Below are positions 25,910 through 33,960 of a stretch of 64,000 nucleotides of DNA, piece by piece. The DNA is from Streptomyces violaceusniger Tu 4113 (GTDB lineage Bacteria > Actinomycetota > Actinomycetes > Streptomycetales > Streptomycetaceae), in assembly GCF_000147815.2 (NCBI RefSeq), contig NC_015957.1:2790001-2854000 (forward strand), given 5' to 3'. The translations under genes and the position numbers were made by a program. The notes beneath the pieces are model-generated. The model saw nothing but the letters and a program-made list of their open reading frames with translations. It ran no database searches and was not told the origin of the DNA. Within the stretch, counting starts at the first letter, position 1. The number at the start of each line of letters is the position of its first letter.

Positions 25910-27274
25910 TCAGCCCCGCTCCCTGTCCTGTTCGTTCTTCCGCTTCTCGTCCTGCAGACCGCCCGGGGCGGTGGCGTCGAAGAGGCGGTTCAGGGCGGCG
26001 ACACAGCGGTCGTACTTCTCGCGCAGGTCCTCCTCGCTGTCCCCGCCGGTGAAGATGTGGGCGAGTTCGAAGCTGTAGCTGTCCTGCTGGTCCATCTGCG
26101 ACAGCCGCTGCCCCTCCTCGGGGACCACATCGATCCGTACGCCCGGGATCTCGCGCTCGATCCGCTCGATCTCCTCGTCCACGGGGGTGTCATGGACCAC
26201 GCCGTCGGCGAACCACCGGTAGTACCACTTGGCGGCCATCCGGTAGGGGCCGGCGCGGTACGGCAGGGCGGGGTCCTCGCCGAGGGCGAGGCTGACCATG
26301 CAGTGGTGATTGGACACCCCGTCGACGTAGGCGAAGAGTTCGGCGTGCGACTGGGAGTGCCGGGGGTTGATCTCCAGGAGATTGATCTCGTCCGTCCCGG
26401 CGTCGTAGAAGTACTCGATGCTGAACGTCGCCCCGTCCATGCCGATCTGCCGCATGACCCGCCGGGAGACGTCATGCAGCCGCTGGATCACGGGCTCCGG
26501 CAGGGCCGAGGGGTACTGGTGGCGCAGGAAAGAGGGGCTGTCGGGGTAGTCGATGGAGTCCAGCACGCCGTAGACGGTGACCTCGCCGTCGTGGACGTAT
26601 CCCTCCACGGCGACCTGGACTCCGCTCAGCGCTTCCTCCGCGAGGCACACCTGGCCGCCCACACCCTCCATCTCCGGGGGGAGGTCCAGCCGTTCGAGGA
26701 CGGCCTCGAAGGGCTTGCCGACGCGGCCGATGCCCGCACGGATCTCGCCGACCGCCGTACGGAACTGCTCCTCGTCCTTGACGGAGAAGGCCAGCTCCGA
26801 GGAGTACGCGAGGGCCGGCTTGAGCCACATCGGGAAGCGGACACCCTCCGGTGGCTGTGGGTCCCGCGCCTGCAGATCCACCCGGCCGAACCGTGGGCAC
26901 TCATCGATCACCTTCTGCTGCTCCAGCCGACTCCAGTACTTGTGCTCGCACTTGACGACCGACTCCAGACTCGTGCTGCGCGTGCCGTAGCGCTCGCCGA
27001 GAATCGGTATGAGTGTGCTCACCGGGAAGTCCCAGTAGCCGACGATCGCGTCGATGCTGCCCTCGAAGGCATCCAGCACACCCTCCGCCTTGGCGATGAG
27101 ATCCGCCACGGACACCTCGCCGCTCTGCAGATCCTCGATGGTGAGCAGGCGGTGGAACCGGTACCGGTCGGCACCGGGGCCACTTTCCAGAATGGGCTCA
27201 TTGGCCTCGTCGAGGCCGATCACAAAGATGTTCTTCTCGGCCGTGTTCTTTTCGGCCGTGTTGTTCTCGTCCAC
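25910..27274 (-). CDS. ATP-grasp ligase
   Basis: 454 residues from a GTG at 27274, chosen for GGGAGGG about eight bases upstream. The ATP-grasp fold is recognised from PMWLKPALAYSSELAFSVKD (ATP-binding strand with Lys), GGQVCLAEEALSG, AVEGYVHDGEVTVYGV and the metal-binding LLEINPRHSQSHAELF. Members activate a carboxylate as acyl phosphate and join it to an amine or thiol. An N-terminal Rossmann-like part contains VIGLDEANEPIL. The first residues contain a 15-base duplication (TAEKNTAEKN). The downstream CocE hydrolase is probably co-transcribed. The substrate cannot be named; biosynthesis of a small peptide or amide is inference. Divergent from a WD40-kinase across 160 bases. Confidence 0.85.
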   Translation of the reverse strand: MDENNTAEKNTAEKNIFVIGLDEANEPILESGPGADRYRFHRLLTIEDLQSGEVSVADLIAKAEGVLDAFEGSIDAIVGYWDFPVSTLIPILGERYGTRSTSLESVVKCEHKYWSRLEQQKVIDECPRFGRVDLQARDPQPPEGVRFPMWLKPALAYSSELAFSVKDEEQFRTAVGEIRAGIGRVGKPFEAVLERLDLPPEMEGVGGQVCLAEEALSGVQVAVEGYVHDGEVTVYGVLDSIDYPDSPSFLRHQYPSALPEPVIQRLHDVSRRVMRQIGMDGATFSIEYFYDAGTDEINLLEINPRHSQSHAELFAYVDGVSNHHCMVSLALGEDPALPYRAGPYRMAAKWYYRWFADGVVHDTPVDEEIERIEREIPGVRIDVVPEEGQRLSQMDQQDSYSFELAHIFTGGDSEEDLREKYDRCVAALNRLFDATAPGGLQDEKRKNEQDRERG

Positions 27275-27434
27275 TGGGTGGTCCCTCCCTGGTCCGTCGT
27301 TTTCCGGCGTCCTGAGTACCCCCCAGCGGGCGGCCAATCCCGATGTGACGTGGCAGTTCGGAGTGACTTCCTGCCGTCTCAAGGGGGAGAGCTGTTAGGC
27401 GGTGGTGGGTTCGTTTACGCTGTCGCTCGCTTGA

Positions 27435-29744
27435 ATGGTGAGAGACGGGGTGACGGGGAGCATGTCCCGATCGGACCATGGTCGACCGGCGATGCCGCCT
27501 GTTGATGCGGGGGGACAACCGGGGTGGCCGATATCTCCGCCACCCCACAGCCCACTGGGGCATGCGGATCCTCCCCAAGCCGGCCCGTACCGGCTGGAGG
27601 CGATTCTGGGCGCGGGCGGGATGGGCCGCGTCTACCTGGGGCGGACACCGGCCGGCAGCGCGGTGGCGGTCAAGGTCGTACATCGCGAATACGCGGGCGA
27701 CGCGACGTTCCGCAAGCGCTTCGAGCAGGAGGTGGCGGCGGCCCGGCGGGTGCAGGGGCTGTACACCGTGCCGGTCGTGGACGCGGATCTGCGGGCCGAT
27801 GAGCCCTGGCTGGCCACGGCCTACGTGCCCGGGCCGTCCCTGCAGCACGCGGTCGCCGACAGCGGGCCGTTGGCGGCCGACGCGGCGCTGGGGCTGATCG
27901 CCAGGGTGGCGGAAGCCCTGCAGTCCATCCACGCGGCCGATGTGATCCACCGTGACCTGAAACCCTCCAACATCATCCTCACCGCCGAGGGCCCCAAGGT
28001 CATCGACTTCGGTATCGCCCGGGCCGCGGATGTCACCACGGTGACCGCTACCGGGATGCGCACCGGAACGCCCGCCTACATGGCGCCCGAATACATCAGG
28101 GGGCAGAACGTCACCGAGGCCGGTGATGTGTTCGCCCTCGGAGTCGTCGCCCACTTCGCCGCCACCGGCCGGCTCGCCTTCGGCGGCGGCACCGACCACG
28201 GCGTGGTCCACCGCATCCTGGAACAGGCCCCCGACCTCGACGGCTGCCCCGAGCCCCTTCGAACCATCGCCGCGCGATGCCTGGAGAAGGACCCGGAGCG
28301 GCGGCCGACCCCCGCCGAGGTCATCGAGCAGTGCCGCCAGGTCTCCACGGCGGGGATCGCCGACGCCCACCCACGCACCGTGGTGTCCCCGTCAGGGCCC
28401 GAGCGCGGGACACCCGGCCCGCTCGACGCCCCTGGTGCGCCGGGCGCCCCCGGCTTGCCCGACGCCGAGACACGCACATCACTGTCGCCGCGCGGGTCCG
28501 GGCCCGCCGCCCCCGTACCGCCGCCGTCCGCTCCGGCCGCGCACGACCCGGCACGGGGCGCCGCCCTCGGCGGTCCCGCGACCCCACCGAGTGCGGACAC
28601 CTCGCCGAACCCGCCGGTGCCGGACCCGCTCACCACGCCCGCGCCGGGGCTGCCCGTACTGCTCAGCGGAGTCGGGATCCTCGTCCTCGCCGTCGTCCTG
28701 ATCGCCGTCTACCTCCCCGGCTCTTCCCCCGACCGCGGCCCCGGCTACCCCTATCGCTCGTTCGAGCCGACGGCCGCTATCGGCCCCACCGGGCAGTCCA
28801 GGGACACCGAAGGCATGGCGTTCAGCCCGGACGGCAAGACGCTCGCCACGAACAGCGACGATGGCAAGGTGCGACTGTGGAATGTCGCCGACCGCAAGCC
28901 ACGCGCCACCTTCATCCAACGCGACAGCGTCGGGAATGACGGGTTCGGGGGCCGCGGTGTGGCGTTCAGCCCCGACGGCAAGCTCCTCGCGGCCACCAAT
29001 ATGACCGGCTGGCTGACCATGTGGGACGTGGCCGAGCACCGGCAGGTTCGCTTTCTCGGTACCACAGTCGATGGCGGCGAAAGGGTGGCCTTCAGCCCGG
29101 ACGGCAAGCTGTTCGCCACCGGCAGTCAGACCGGTTCGGTGTTCCTGTTCGACACCAACAACCACAAGGACGACATACTCGCCTACTACGACCAGGAGGC
29201 CAACGTCACGGGAGTGGCCTTCAGCCCGGACGGCCGGACGCTGGCCTCCGCGAGCGACGACTCCGACAGCAACCTCACCCCGAAACACTCGGTGCGGCTG
29301 TGGGACGTGGCACACCGCGATCCGGAACCCTACGGCCAGGACGATCCACGGCTCACCATCTCCCCCGCGCAAGGAGTCCTGAGCCTGGCGTTCAGTCCGG
29401 ACGGCAGGACCATCGCCACCGGCAGCTACGACGACACGGTGCGGCTGTGGGATGCGAAGACCGGCCGTCAGCGAGCCACCCTCGGCGACTCCTACCAGGC
29501 GAGGGTCGACCACCTGGCGTTCAGTCCGGATGGCAAGACGCTCGCCGCCCCCGCCGGACGAGGACTGTTGCTGTGGAACGTGGCCACCCGCAAACCACGC
29601 GCCATCCTGGTGACCGGCGCGCAGGGGCCGGAGAGCACGGTCCGGGACGTGGCCTTCAGCCGGGACGGCCGCCTCATCGCGGGCAACGACACCAAGCACC
29701 ACAAGGTGTACCTGTGGAAGAACCCCGAACAGAGCGCGCGGTGA
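27435..29744 (+). CDS. transmembrane Ser/Thr protein kinase with C-terminal WD40 propeller
   Basis: 769 residues if read from the ATG at 27435; an ATG at 27462 is possible and neither has a good ribosome site. The PknB-type kinase domain (about 50-310) is complete: GAGGMGRVYLG, VAVKVV, HRDLKPSNIIL, DFGIARA and GTPAYMAPEY. A Pro/Ala-rich linker leads to one membrane helix (about 402-424, LPVLLSGVGILVLAVVLIAV). Outside follow seven repeats built on AFSPDGK-x-LAT ... VRLWD, enough for a closed seven-bladed propeller. The propeller is presumably the extracellular sensor or docking surface. Divergent from the ATP-grasp/CocE operon. Confidence 0.93.
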   Translation: MVRDGVTGSMSRSDHGRPAMPPVDAGGQPGWPISPPPHSPLGHADPPQAGPYRLEAILGAGGMGRVYLGRTPAGSAVAVKVVHREYAGDATFRKRFEQEVAAARRVQGLYTVPVVDADLRADEPWLATAYVPGPSLQHAVADSGPLAADAALGLIARVAEALQSIHAADVIHRDLKPSNIILTAEGPKVIDFGIARAADVTTVTATGMRTGTPAYMAPEYIRGQNVTEAGDVFALGVVAHFAATGRLAFGGGTDHGVVHRILEQAPDLDGCPEPLRTIAARCLEKDPERRPTPAEVIEQCRQVSTAGIADAHPRTVVSPSGPERGTPGPLDAPGAPGAPGLPDAETRTSLSPRGSGPAAPVPPPSAPAAHDPARGAALGGPATPPSADTSPNPPVPDPLTTPAPGLPVLLSGVGILVLAVVLIAVYLPGSSPDRGPGYPYRSFEPTAAIGPTGQSRDTEGMAFSPDGKTLATNSDDGKVRLWNVADRKPRATFIQRDSVGNDGFGGRGVAFSPDGKLLAATNMTGWLTMWDVAEHRQVRFLGTTVDGGERVAFSPDGKLFATGSQTGSVFLFDTNNHKDDILAYYDQEANVTGVAFSPDGRTLASASDDSDSNLTPKHSVRLWDVAHRDPEPYGQDDPRLTISPAQGVLSLAFSPDGRTIATGSYDDTVRLWDAKTGRQRATLGDSYQARVDHLAFSPDGKTLAAPAGRGLLLWNVATRKPRAILVTGAQGPESTVRDVAFSRDGRLIAGNDTKHHKVYLWKNPEQSAR

Positions 29745-29758
29745 GAGTTCGCCGCGGC

Positions 29759-29783
29759 GGTTGCCCCTGACGCAGGGGCAACC
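29759..29783. promoter_or_regulatory. long perfect palindrome, probable MerR operator
   Basis: GGTTGCCCCTG (29759-29769) and CAGGGGCAACC (29773-29783) are perfect 11-base arms around ACG. It lies just before the alpha/beta hydrolase start (29791), whose operon encodes a MerR regulator. MerR proteins bind such dyads inside the promoter spacer. It could also act as a terminator for the kinase gene ending at 29744, but no T-run follows. Confidence 0.6.
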
Positions 29784-29790
29784 CCGCAGC

Positions 29791-30606
29791 ATGGGCGGCA
29801 TGACGAGGATTCAGCACTTCACGGTCCACCACGACGGCGTCACCATCCCGGTGTCCCGCGGCGGTCGGGGACGGCCACTTGTCCTGTGCCCCGGCCTCAA
29901 CTCCACCCAGGCCGATCTGCATGAGCTGACCGGGCACCTTCGACGCGACCACGACGTGGTGACCTTCGACCTCAGGGGCCATGGCCTCGCCTCGGCCGCC
30001 GACCGGTATTCCTTCGACGCGTTCCTGAGTGATCTCTTCGCCGTGCTGGCGGACCTGGAACGCCTCGACCTGCCCTCGCCGCCCGTGCTCGTGGGCTACT
30101 CGCTGGGCGCGGACCTGGCCGTGCACTATGCCGCCGAGCGTCCTGACGGCGCGGCCGGGCTCGTCCTCATCGACGGGGCGAACCCGCTGCCCGAACCGTT
30201 CATCACCGACGCCGACCTGCCGGAATTCCGCGCCATGGCGGAGGATCCGGCGACGCGGCGGGAGATCGAGCGGGCCAAGGGCACCGCCCGGCAGGTGCTG
30301 CTCACCGCCCGGCACGTCCTCGACCTGCAGCTCGAGATGGATGTGGTGCGGTCCGCAATCCTCGACCGGTACCGGAAGATCGACTGCCCCATCAACATGA
30401 TCATGTCGACGTCGATCGCCGGCGACAGCACCGAGGGGCGTGCGCCGCGGCACAACCGGCTCTGGCGTGCCGGTATCGACCGCCTCGTCCGCGAGCGCCC
30501 GCACATCTCCACGTCCTGGCTCGACGCCGACCACCGCCTGGCCTTCACCCACGCCCCGGAGATCGCGGAGATCATCCGAAGCGCACACCCTCGGCCCATG
30601 GGCTGA
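29791..30606 (+). CDS. alpha/beta hydrolase
   Basis: About 271 residues from the ATG at 29791; the ATG at 29800 (MTRIQHFTVHHDG) is equally possible. The fold is complete: VLCPGLNSTQADLHEL (oxyanion region), DLRGHGLAS, nucleophile elbow LVGYSLGADLAVHY, LIDGANPLPEP and a C-terminal His in LDADHRLAFTH. No signal peptide. It leads a probable operon with the MerR regulator starting 30 bases after its stop and a GNAT acetyltransferase. A long palindrome sits directly in front. Substrate unknown; detoxification of a compound sensed by the MerR protein is inference. Confidence 0.85.
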   Translation: MGGMTRIQHFTVHHDGVTIPVSRGGRGRPLVLCPGLNSTQADLHELTGHLRRDHDVVTFDLRGHGLASAADRYSFDAFLSDLFAVLADLERLDLPSPPVLVGYSLGADLAVHYAAERPDGAAGLVLIDGANPLPEPFITDADLPEFRAMAEDPATRREIERAKGTARQVLLTARHVLDLQLEMDVVRSAILDRYRKIDCPINMIMSTSIAGDSTEGRAPRHNRLWRAGIDRLVRERPHISTSWLDADHRLAFTHAPEIAEIIRSAHPRPMG

Positions 30607-30635
30607 CTTCGCGAGCGACCGAGGAGACTGACCCG

Positions 30636-31472
30636 ATGCTGACCATCGGCGAGCTGGCGTCGTACGCCGGAGTGACGGTGCGCGCGGTGCGGCACTACCA
30701 CGCCAAGGGGCTGCTGCCGGAGCCGGAGCGGGACCACTCCGGCTATCGGAGGTACGGCGCCGACGCCGTCGTCGAGCTGATCAGAATCCGGACCCTCGCC
30801 GAGGCCGGGGTACCGCTGGCGCGCGTACGGGACTTGCTCCGGGCCGACGAGGAGGGGTTCGCCACGGCGGTCACGGACATCGACAAGCGGCTGCGGGCGG
30901 AGATCCGGGAGCGGCAGCGGCACCGCGAGCGCATCGCCCGCCTCGCCGCCGGGGACAGCCTGGCCCTGCCCCCGGAGGTGGTCGAGTTCCTCGACCGACT
31001 GCGGGCGCTCGGGGTCGACGAGCGGATCGTCCAGGTCGAACGCGACGGCTGGATCCCACTGGCCGCGCACGCACCCGAGCGGGTCCCGGAGTGGATGGCA
31101 CGCAAACGGGAGCAGATCGCCGACCCCCGTTTCATCGCCTTCTACCGCACCCTGGGCCAGGCACTCGACCGCACCGACGACGACCCACGGCTGGTCGAAC
31201 TGGCCGACCAACTGGCCGCCTACCTCACGCAGATGGCCGAGGAGCGGGGCGCGGACTACATCGACGATGCCGACATCGCGCCACCGCTCGCCAAGGTGAT
31301 GGACACCCTCGCCTTCGACACCATGCCATCGGCCCGCCGGCTGATCGAGCTGCTGAAGCAGCGGGGCTGGACCGGCTGGACCAAGCTCGAGCGCGTGGCC
31401 GCGCCACCCGACCGCGGTCAGGCGGCAGGCAGCCCGCCACGAGTATCCGGTGGCGGGCCCGGCCGCCGGTGA
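30636..31472 (+). CDS. MerR-family transcriptional regulator
   Basis: 278 residues from the ATG at 30636, with GAGGAG about nine bases upstream. The winged helix-turn-helix is classical: MLTIGELASYAGVTVRAVRH, YHAKGLLPEPERD, YRRYGADAVVELIRIRTLAE, GVPLARVRDLL. A coiled dimerisation helix follows, then an effector domain of about 150 residues (WIPLAAHAPERVPEWM) with no cysteine metal motif, so it senses an organic ligand rather than a metal. Likely controls its own operon from the palindrome at 29759-29783. Confidence 0.9.
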   Translation: MLTIGELASYAGVTVRAVRHYHAKGLLPEPERDHSGYRRYGADAVVELIRIRTLAEAGVPLARVRDLLRADEEGFATAVTDIDKRLRAEIRERQRHRERIARLAAGDSLALPPEVVEFLDRLRALGVDERIVQVERDGWIPLAAHAPERVPEWMARKREQIADPRFIAFYRTLGQALDRTDDDPRLVELADQLAAYLTQMAEERGADYIDDADIAPPLAKVMDTLAFDTMPSARRLIELLKQRGWTGWTKLERVAAPPDRGQAAGSPPRVSGGGPGRR

Positions 31473-31485
31473 TGAGGATCGCGGC

Positions 31486-32046
31486 ATGCATGTCTTCCTG
31501 GAGACCGAACGGCTCGTGCTGCGCCCGCTCACCGAGGCCGACGCCGACCACCTCTTCGCGCTGGACAACGACCCCGACGTCATGCGCTTCCTCAACGGCG
31601 GCAAGCCGACGAGCCGCGAGACGCTCCACGCCCAGATCCTGCCCCGCCTTCTCCACGACCACCCGTGCTTCGGCACCCGCGGCTACTGGGCCGCCGAGGA
31701 GAAGGTCACCGGAACCTTCCTGGGCTGGTTCGAGTTCCGCCCCCTGGACGACCACAGCCCCGCCGTGGTGGAACTCGGCTACCGGCTGAACAAGGCCGCC
31801 TGGGGCAAGGGTTACGCCGAGGAGGGTGCGCGGGCCCTGATCCACAAGGGCTTCACGGACCTCGGGGTGGAGCGGGTCACCGCGGACATCATGGCGGTGA
31901 ACACCCGCTCGCGGCGGGTGATGGAGAAGGCGGGTCTGTCGTTCCTCCGGAACTTCACCGGGGACTGGCCGGAGGCGATCGAAGGATCCGAGCACGGCGA
32001 AGTCGAGTACGAGCTCACGCGGGCCGCCTGGGAGCAACGCCGATAG
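31486..32046 (+). CDS. GNAT-family N-acetyltransferase (RimJ/RimL type)
   Basis: 186 residues from the ATG at 31486, with GAGGA seven bases upstream and only 13 bases after the MerR stop. RimJ/L-type acetyltransferase motifs are seen: LETERLVLRPLTEADADHLF, VELGYRLNKAAWGKGYAEEG (acetyl-CoA loop) and VERVTADIMAVNTRSRRVM. Acceptor unknown: a protein N-terminus or a small amine. Its position in the hydrolase-MerR operon suggests modification of a toxic small molecule, but this is inference. It converges on the XRE gene at 32123. Confidence 0.9.
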   Translation: MHVFLETERLVLRPLTEADADHLFALDNDPDVMRFLNGGKPTSRETLHAQILPRLLHDHPCFGTRGYWAAEEKVTGTFLGWFEFRPLDDHSPAVVELGYRLNKAAWGKGYAEEGARALIHKGFTDLGVERVTADIMAVNTRSRRVMEKAGLSFLRNFTGDWPEAIEGSEHGEVEYELTRAAWEQRR

Positions 32047-32122
32047 CCGCCCTCAGCCTCGCCGCGCACATGCGGCCGGTCGGGCGCGCACATGCGGTCG
32101 GCCGATCGACGCGTAGGCCGGA

Positions 32123-32989
32123 TCAGCTGTGCGTGGTGGCCGGTGGACCGGCCACGGTGGTGAGCCGGAGCTTGGTCTCGTCCTCGCTGCCGGGGGCGGC
32201 GGTCATGATGACGATCTTGAGTTCGGAGTCGCCGTCGGTCAGGGTGTCGCAGTCCACCGTGACCGGGCCCACCAACGGGTGGTCGATCGTCTTGTGGTCC
32301 TCGCGGTGCGCGGCCACCTCTCCGGTCGCCCATAGCTCGGCGAACCTCCGGTTGCCCGCGTTCAGCTCGCGGATCAGCGCGCCCAAGCGGCCGTCCTGGG
32401 GGAAGCGGCCGGTGGCGCGGCGCAGATCGGAGACGACGGCGGCGTCGGTGGCGGCGCGGTCCGTCTCGGTCACCGGCCACCGCGCGAGGTGGGCGGGAGC
32501 GGCGTCCACCGGGAACCGGTCGCGAGCGAAGTTGCGCAGCCGCGGCGGCGAGGCGGAGGGATCGCCCAGAAGGGCGGTCCACCCACGGTTCCACCACACC
32601 AGTTGCCAGTCCGCCGCGAACACGGCAACCGCCACGTCCCCGAGCCGGGCGAGTACCCGCTGCACGCCGGGCGGAAGATGGTCGGAGATCGCACCGTCCA
32701 CCGGCGGGACGAGCTGAGCCAGCCGGTACAGGTGATCCCGCTCGGCGGTGGACAACTGCAGGGCGCGCGCCAAGGACGCCACCACCGACACGGAGGGTGT
32801 TGTGGCCCGCCCCTGCTCCAGGCGCACAACGTAATCGACCGACACTCCGGCCAGCTCGGCCAGTTCCTCGCGCCGCAGTCCGGCCGTCCGGCGCCCGCGG
32901 GCCACCGGCAGCCCGGCGGCCGACGGAGGCAGCCGGTCCCGCCAGGTGCGGATCATCGCGCCCAGTCCGGTTCCGGGGGTCGTCGGCAT
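32123..32989 (-). CDS. XRE regulator with MmyB-like ligand-binding domain
   Basis: 288 residues from the ATG at 32989, since AAGGAGG lies nine bases before it and runs into the ATG at 32998. The N-terminal helix-turn-helix is RTAGLRREELAELAGVSVDY then VVRLEQGRATTPS. Residues about 110-270 are the MmyB-like ligand-binding domain (VAVFAADWQLVWWNRGWTAL, VVSDLRRATGRFPQD, LWATGEVAAHREDHKTIDHP). Such regulators commonly sit next to one divergent oxidoreductase; here the SDR at 33104 is 115 bases away, divergently read, and is the probable target. Confidence 0.9.
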   Translation of the reverse strand: MPTTPGTGLGAMIRTWRDRLPPSAAGLPVARGRRTAGLRREELAELAGVSVDYVVRLEQGRATTPSVSVVASLARALQLSTAERDHLYRLAQLVPPVDGAISDHLPPGVQRVLARLGDVAVAVFAADWQLVWWNRGWTALLGDPSASPPRLRNFARDRFPVDAAPAHLARWPVTETDRAATDAAVVSDLRRATGRFPQDGRLGALIRELNAGNRRFAELWATGEVAAHREDHKTIDHPLVGPVTVDCDTLTDGDSELKIVIMTAAPGSEDETKLRLTTVAGPPATTHS

Positions 32990-33103
32990 GCTCGCCATCC
33001 TCCTTCATTCGCGGTCGTGCCTGTCGGCGCGAAGGTGGTACTGGTCTTCCTACCGTCGAAGCCTCCCTGGTCCGCCACCTTCGTCGGGACCAGCATCGAA
33101 CGC

Positions 33104-33802
33104 ATGACGATCACCTTCATCACCGGAGCCAACAAGGGTCTCGGCCGTGAGACCGCCCGCCGCCTGATCGAGTGTGGCCACACCGTGCTCGTCGGTGCCC
33201 GTAACCGCGAGCAGGGCGAGGAGGCCGCCGCCGCGCTCGGCGCACGCTACGTCCCCATCGATGTGACCGACGACGCGTCCGTGGCCGCCGCGGCCGCGAA
33301 CGTCGCCGCACACGAGGGAAGGATCGACGTCCTGATCAACAACGCCGGTGTCCACGGCCCCGTCGGCGACCCCGGCGACCTCACCGCCGCCGACGCCCAC
33401 GCCGTCCTCGACGTCAACGTCATCGGCGTCATCCGCACCACCACCGCGTTCCTGCCGCTGCTGCGCCGCTCGGACGATCCTGTGATCGTCAACGTCAGCA
33501 GCGGGATGGGCTCCCTCGCCCTCACCCACGACCCCGCCCGGGCCGAGTCGCGCGTCGTCGTGCCGCTGTACACCGCCTCCAAGGCGGCGCTGACGATGTT
33601 GACCACGCAGTACGCCAAGGGGCTCGAGGGCATCCGGGTCAACGCTGCCGACCCCGGATACACCGCGACCGACCTCAACGGGCACAGCGGCCCCCAAACC
33701 GTCACCGAGGGCACGGACGCGATCGTCGCCCTCGCCACCGAGGGGCCCGGCGCCGGCACCGGCCGCTTCGTCTCCCGTGATGGCGAGATCGCCTGGTCCT
33801 GA
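33104..33802 (+). CDS. short-chain dehydrogenase/reductase (SDR)
   Basis: 232 residues from the ATG at 33104; no strong ribosome site, possibly leaderless. Motifs: FITGANKGLGRETARRL, VGARNREQG (NADP-type Arg), LINNAGVHG, NVSSGMGSLA and YTASK. The stretch between the catalytic Ser and Tyr is longer than usual (DPARAESRVVVP), as in carbonyl-reductase-like SDRs. Divergent from the XRE/MmyB-type regulator, its presumed controller. Substrate unknown. Confidence 0.88.
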   Translation: MTITFITGANKGLGRETARRLIECGHTVLVGARNREQGEEAAAALGARYVPIDVTDDASVAAAAANVAAHEGRIDVLINNAGVHGPVGDPGDLTAADAHAVLDVNVIGVIRTTTAFLPLLRRSDDPVIVNVSSGMGSLALTHDPARAESRVVVPLYTASKAALTMLTTQYAKGLEGIRVNAADPGYTATDLNGHSGPQTVTEGTDAIVALATEGPGAGTGRFVSRDGEIAWS

Positions 33803-33960
33803 AACAGCCATAACCGTGTGTCCGACCGGGCGGGCAACGACGGAAATCGTTGTTGATGCCGTCGCCCACGGGCCATATCCGCAGTCCCGGGTGGCTGGTG
33901 CTTACGTGCTTAATCACCGAGGCTGACGCGTCATTACCTCATCACACTCAGGGAGTGAGC

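Noticed and set aside
32050..32122. Direct repeat of GCGCACATGCGG between GNAT and XRE genes
   Set aside because: Two short imperfect copies in a convergent gap; too weak to call a site or terminator.
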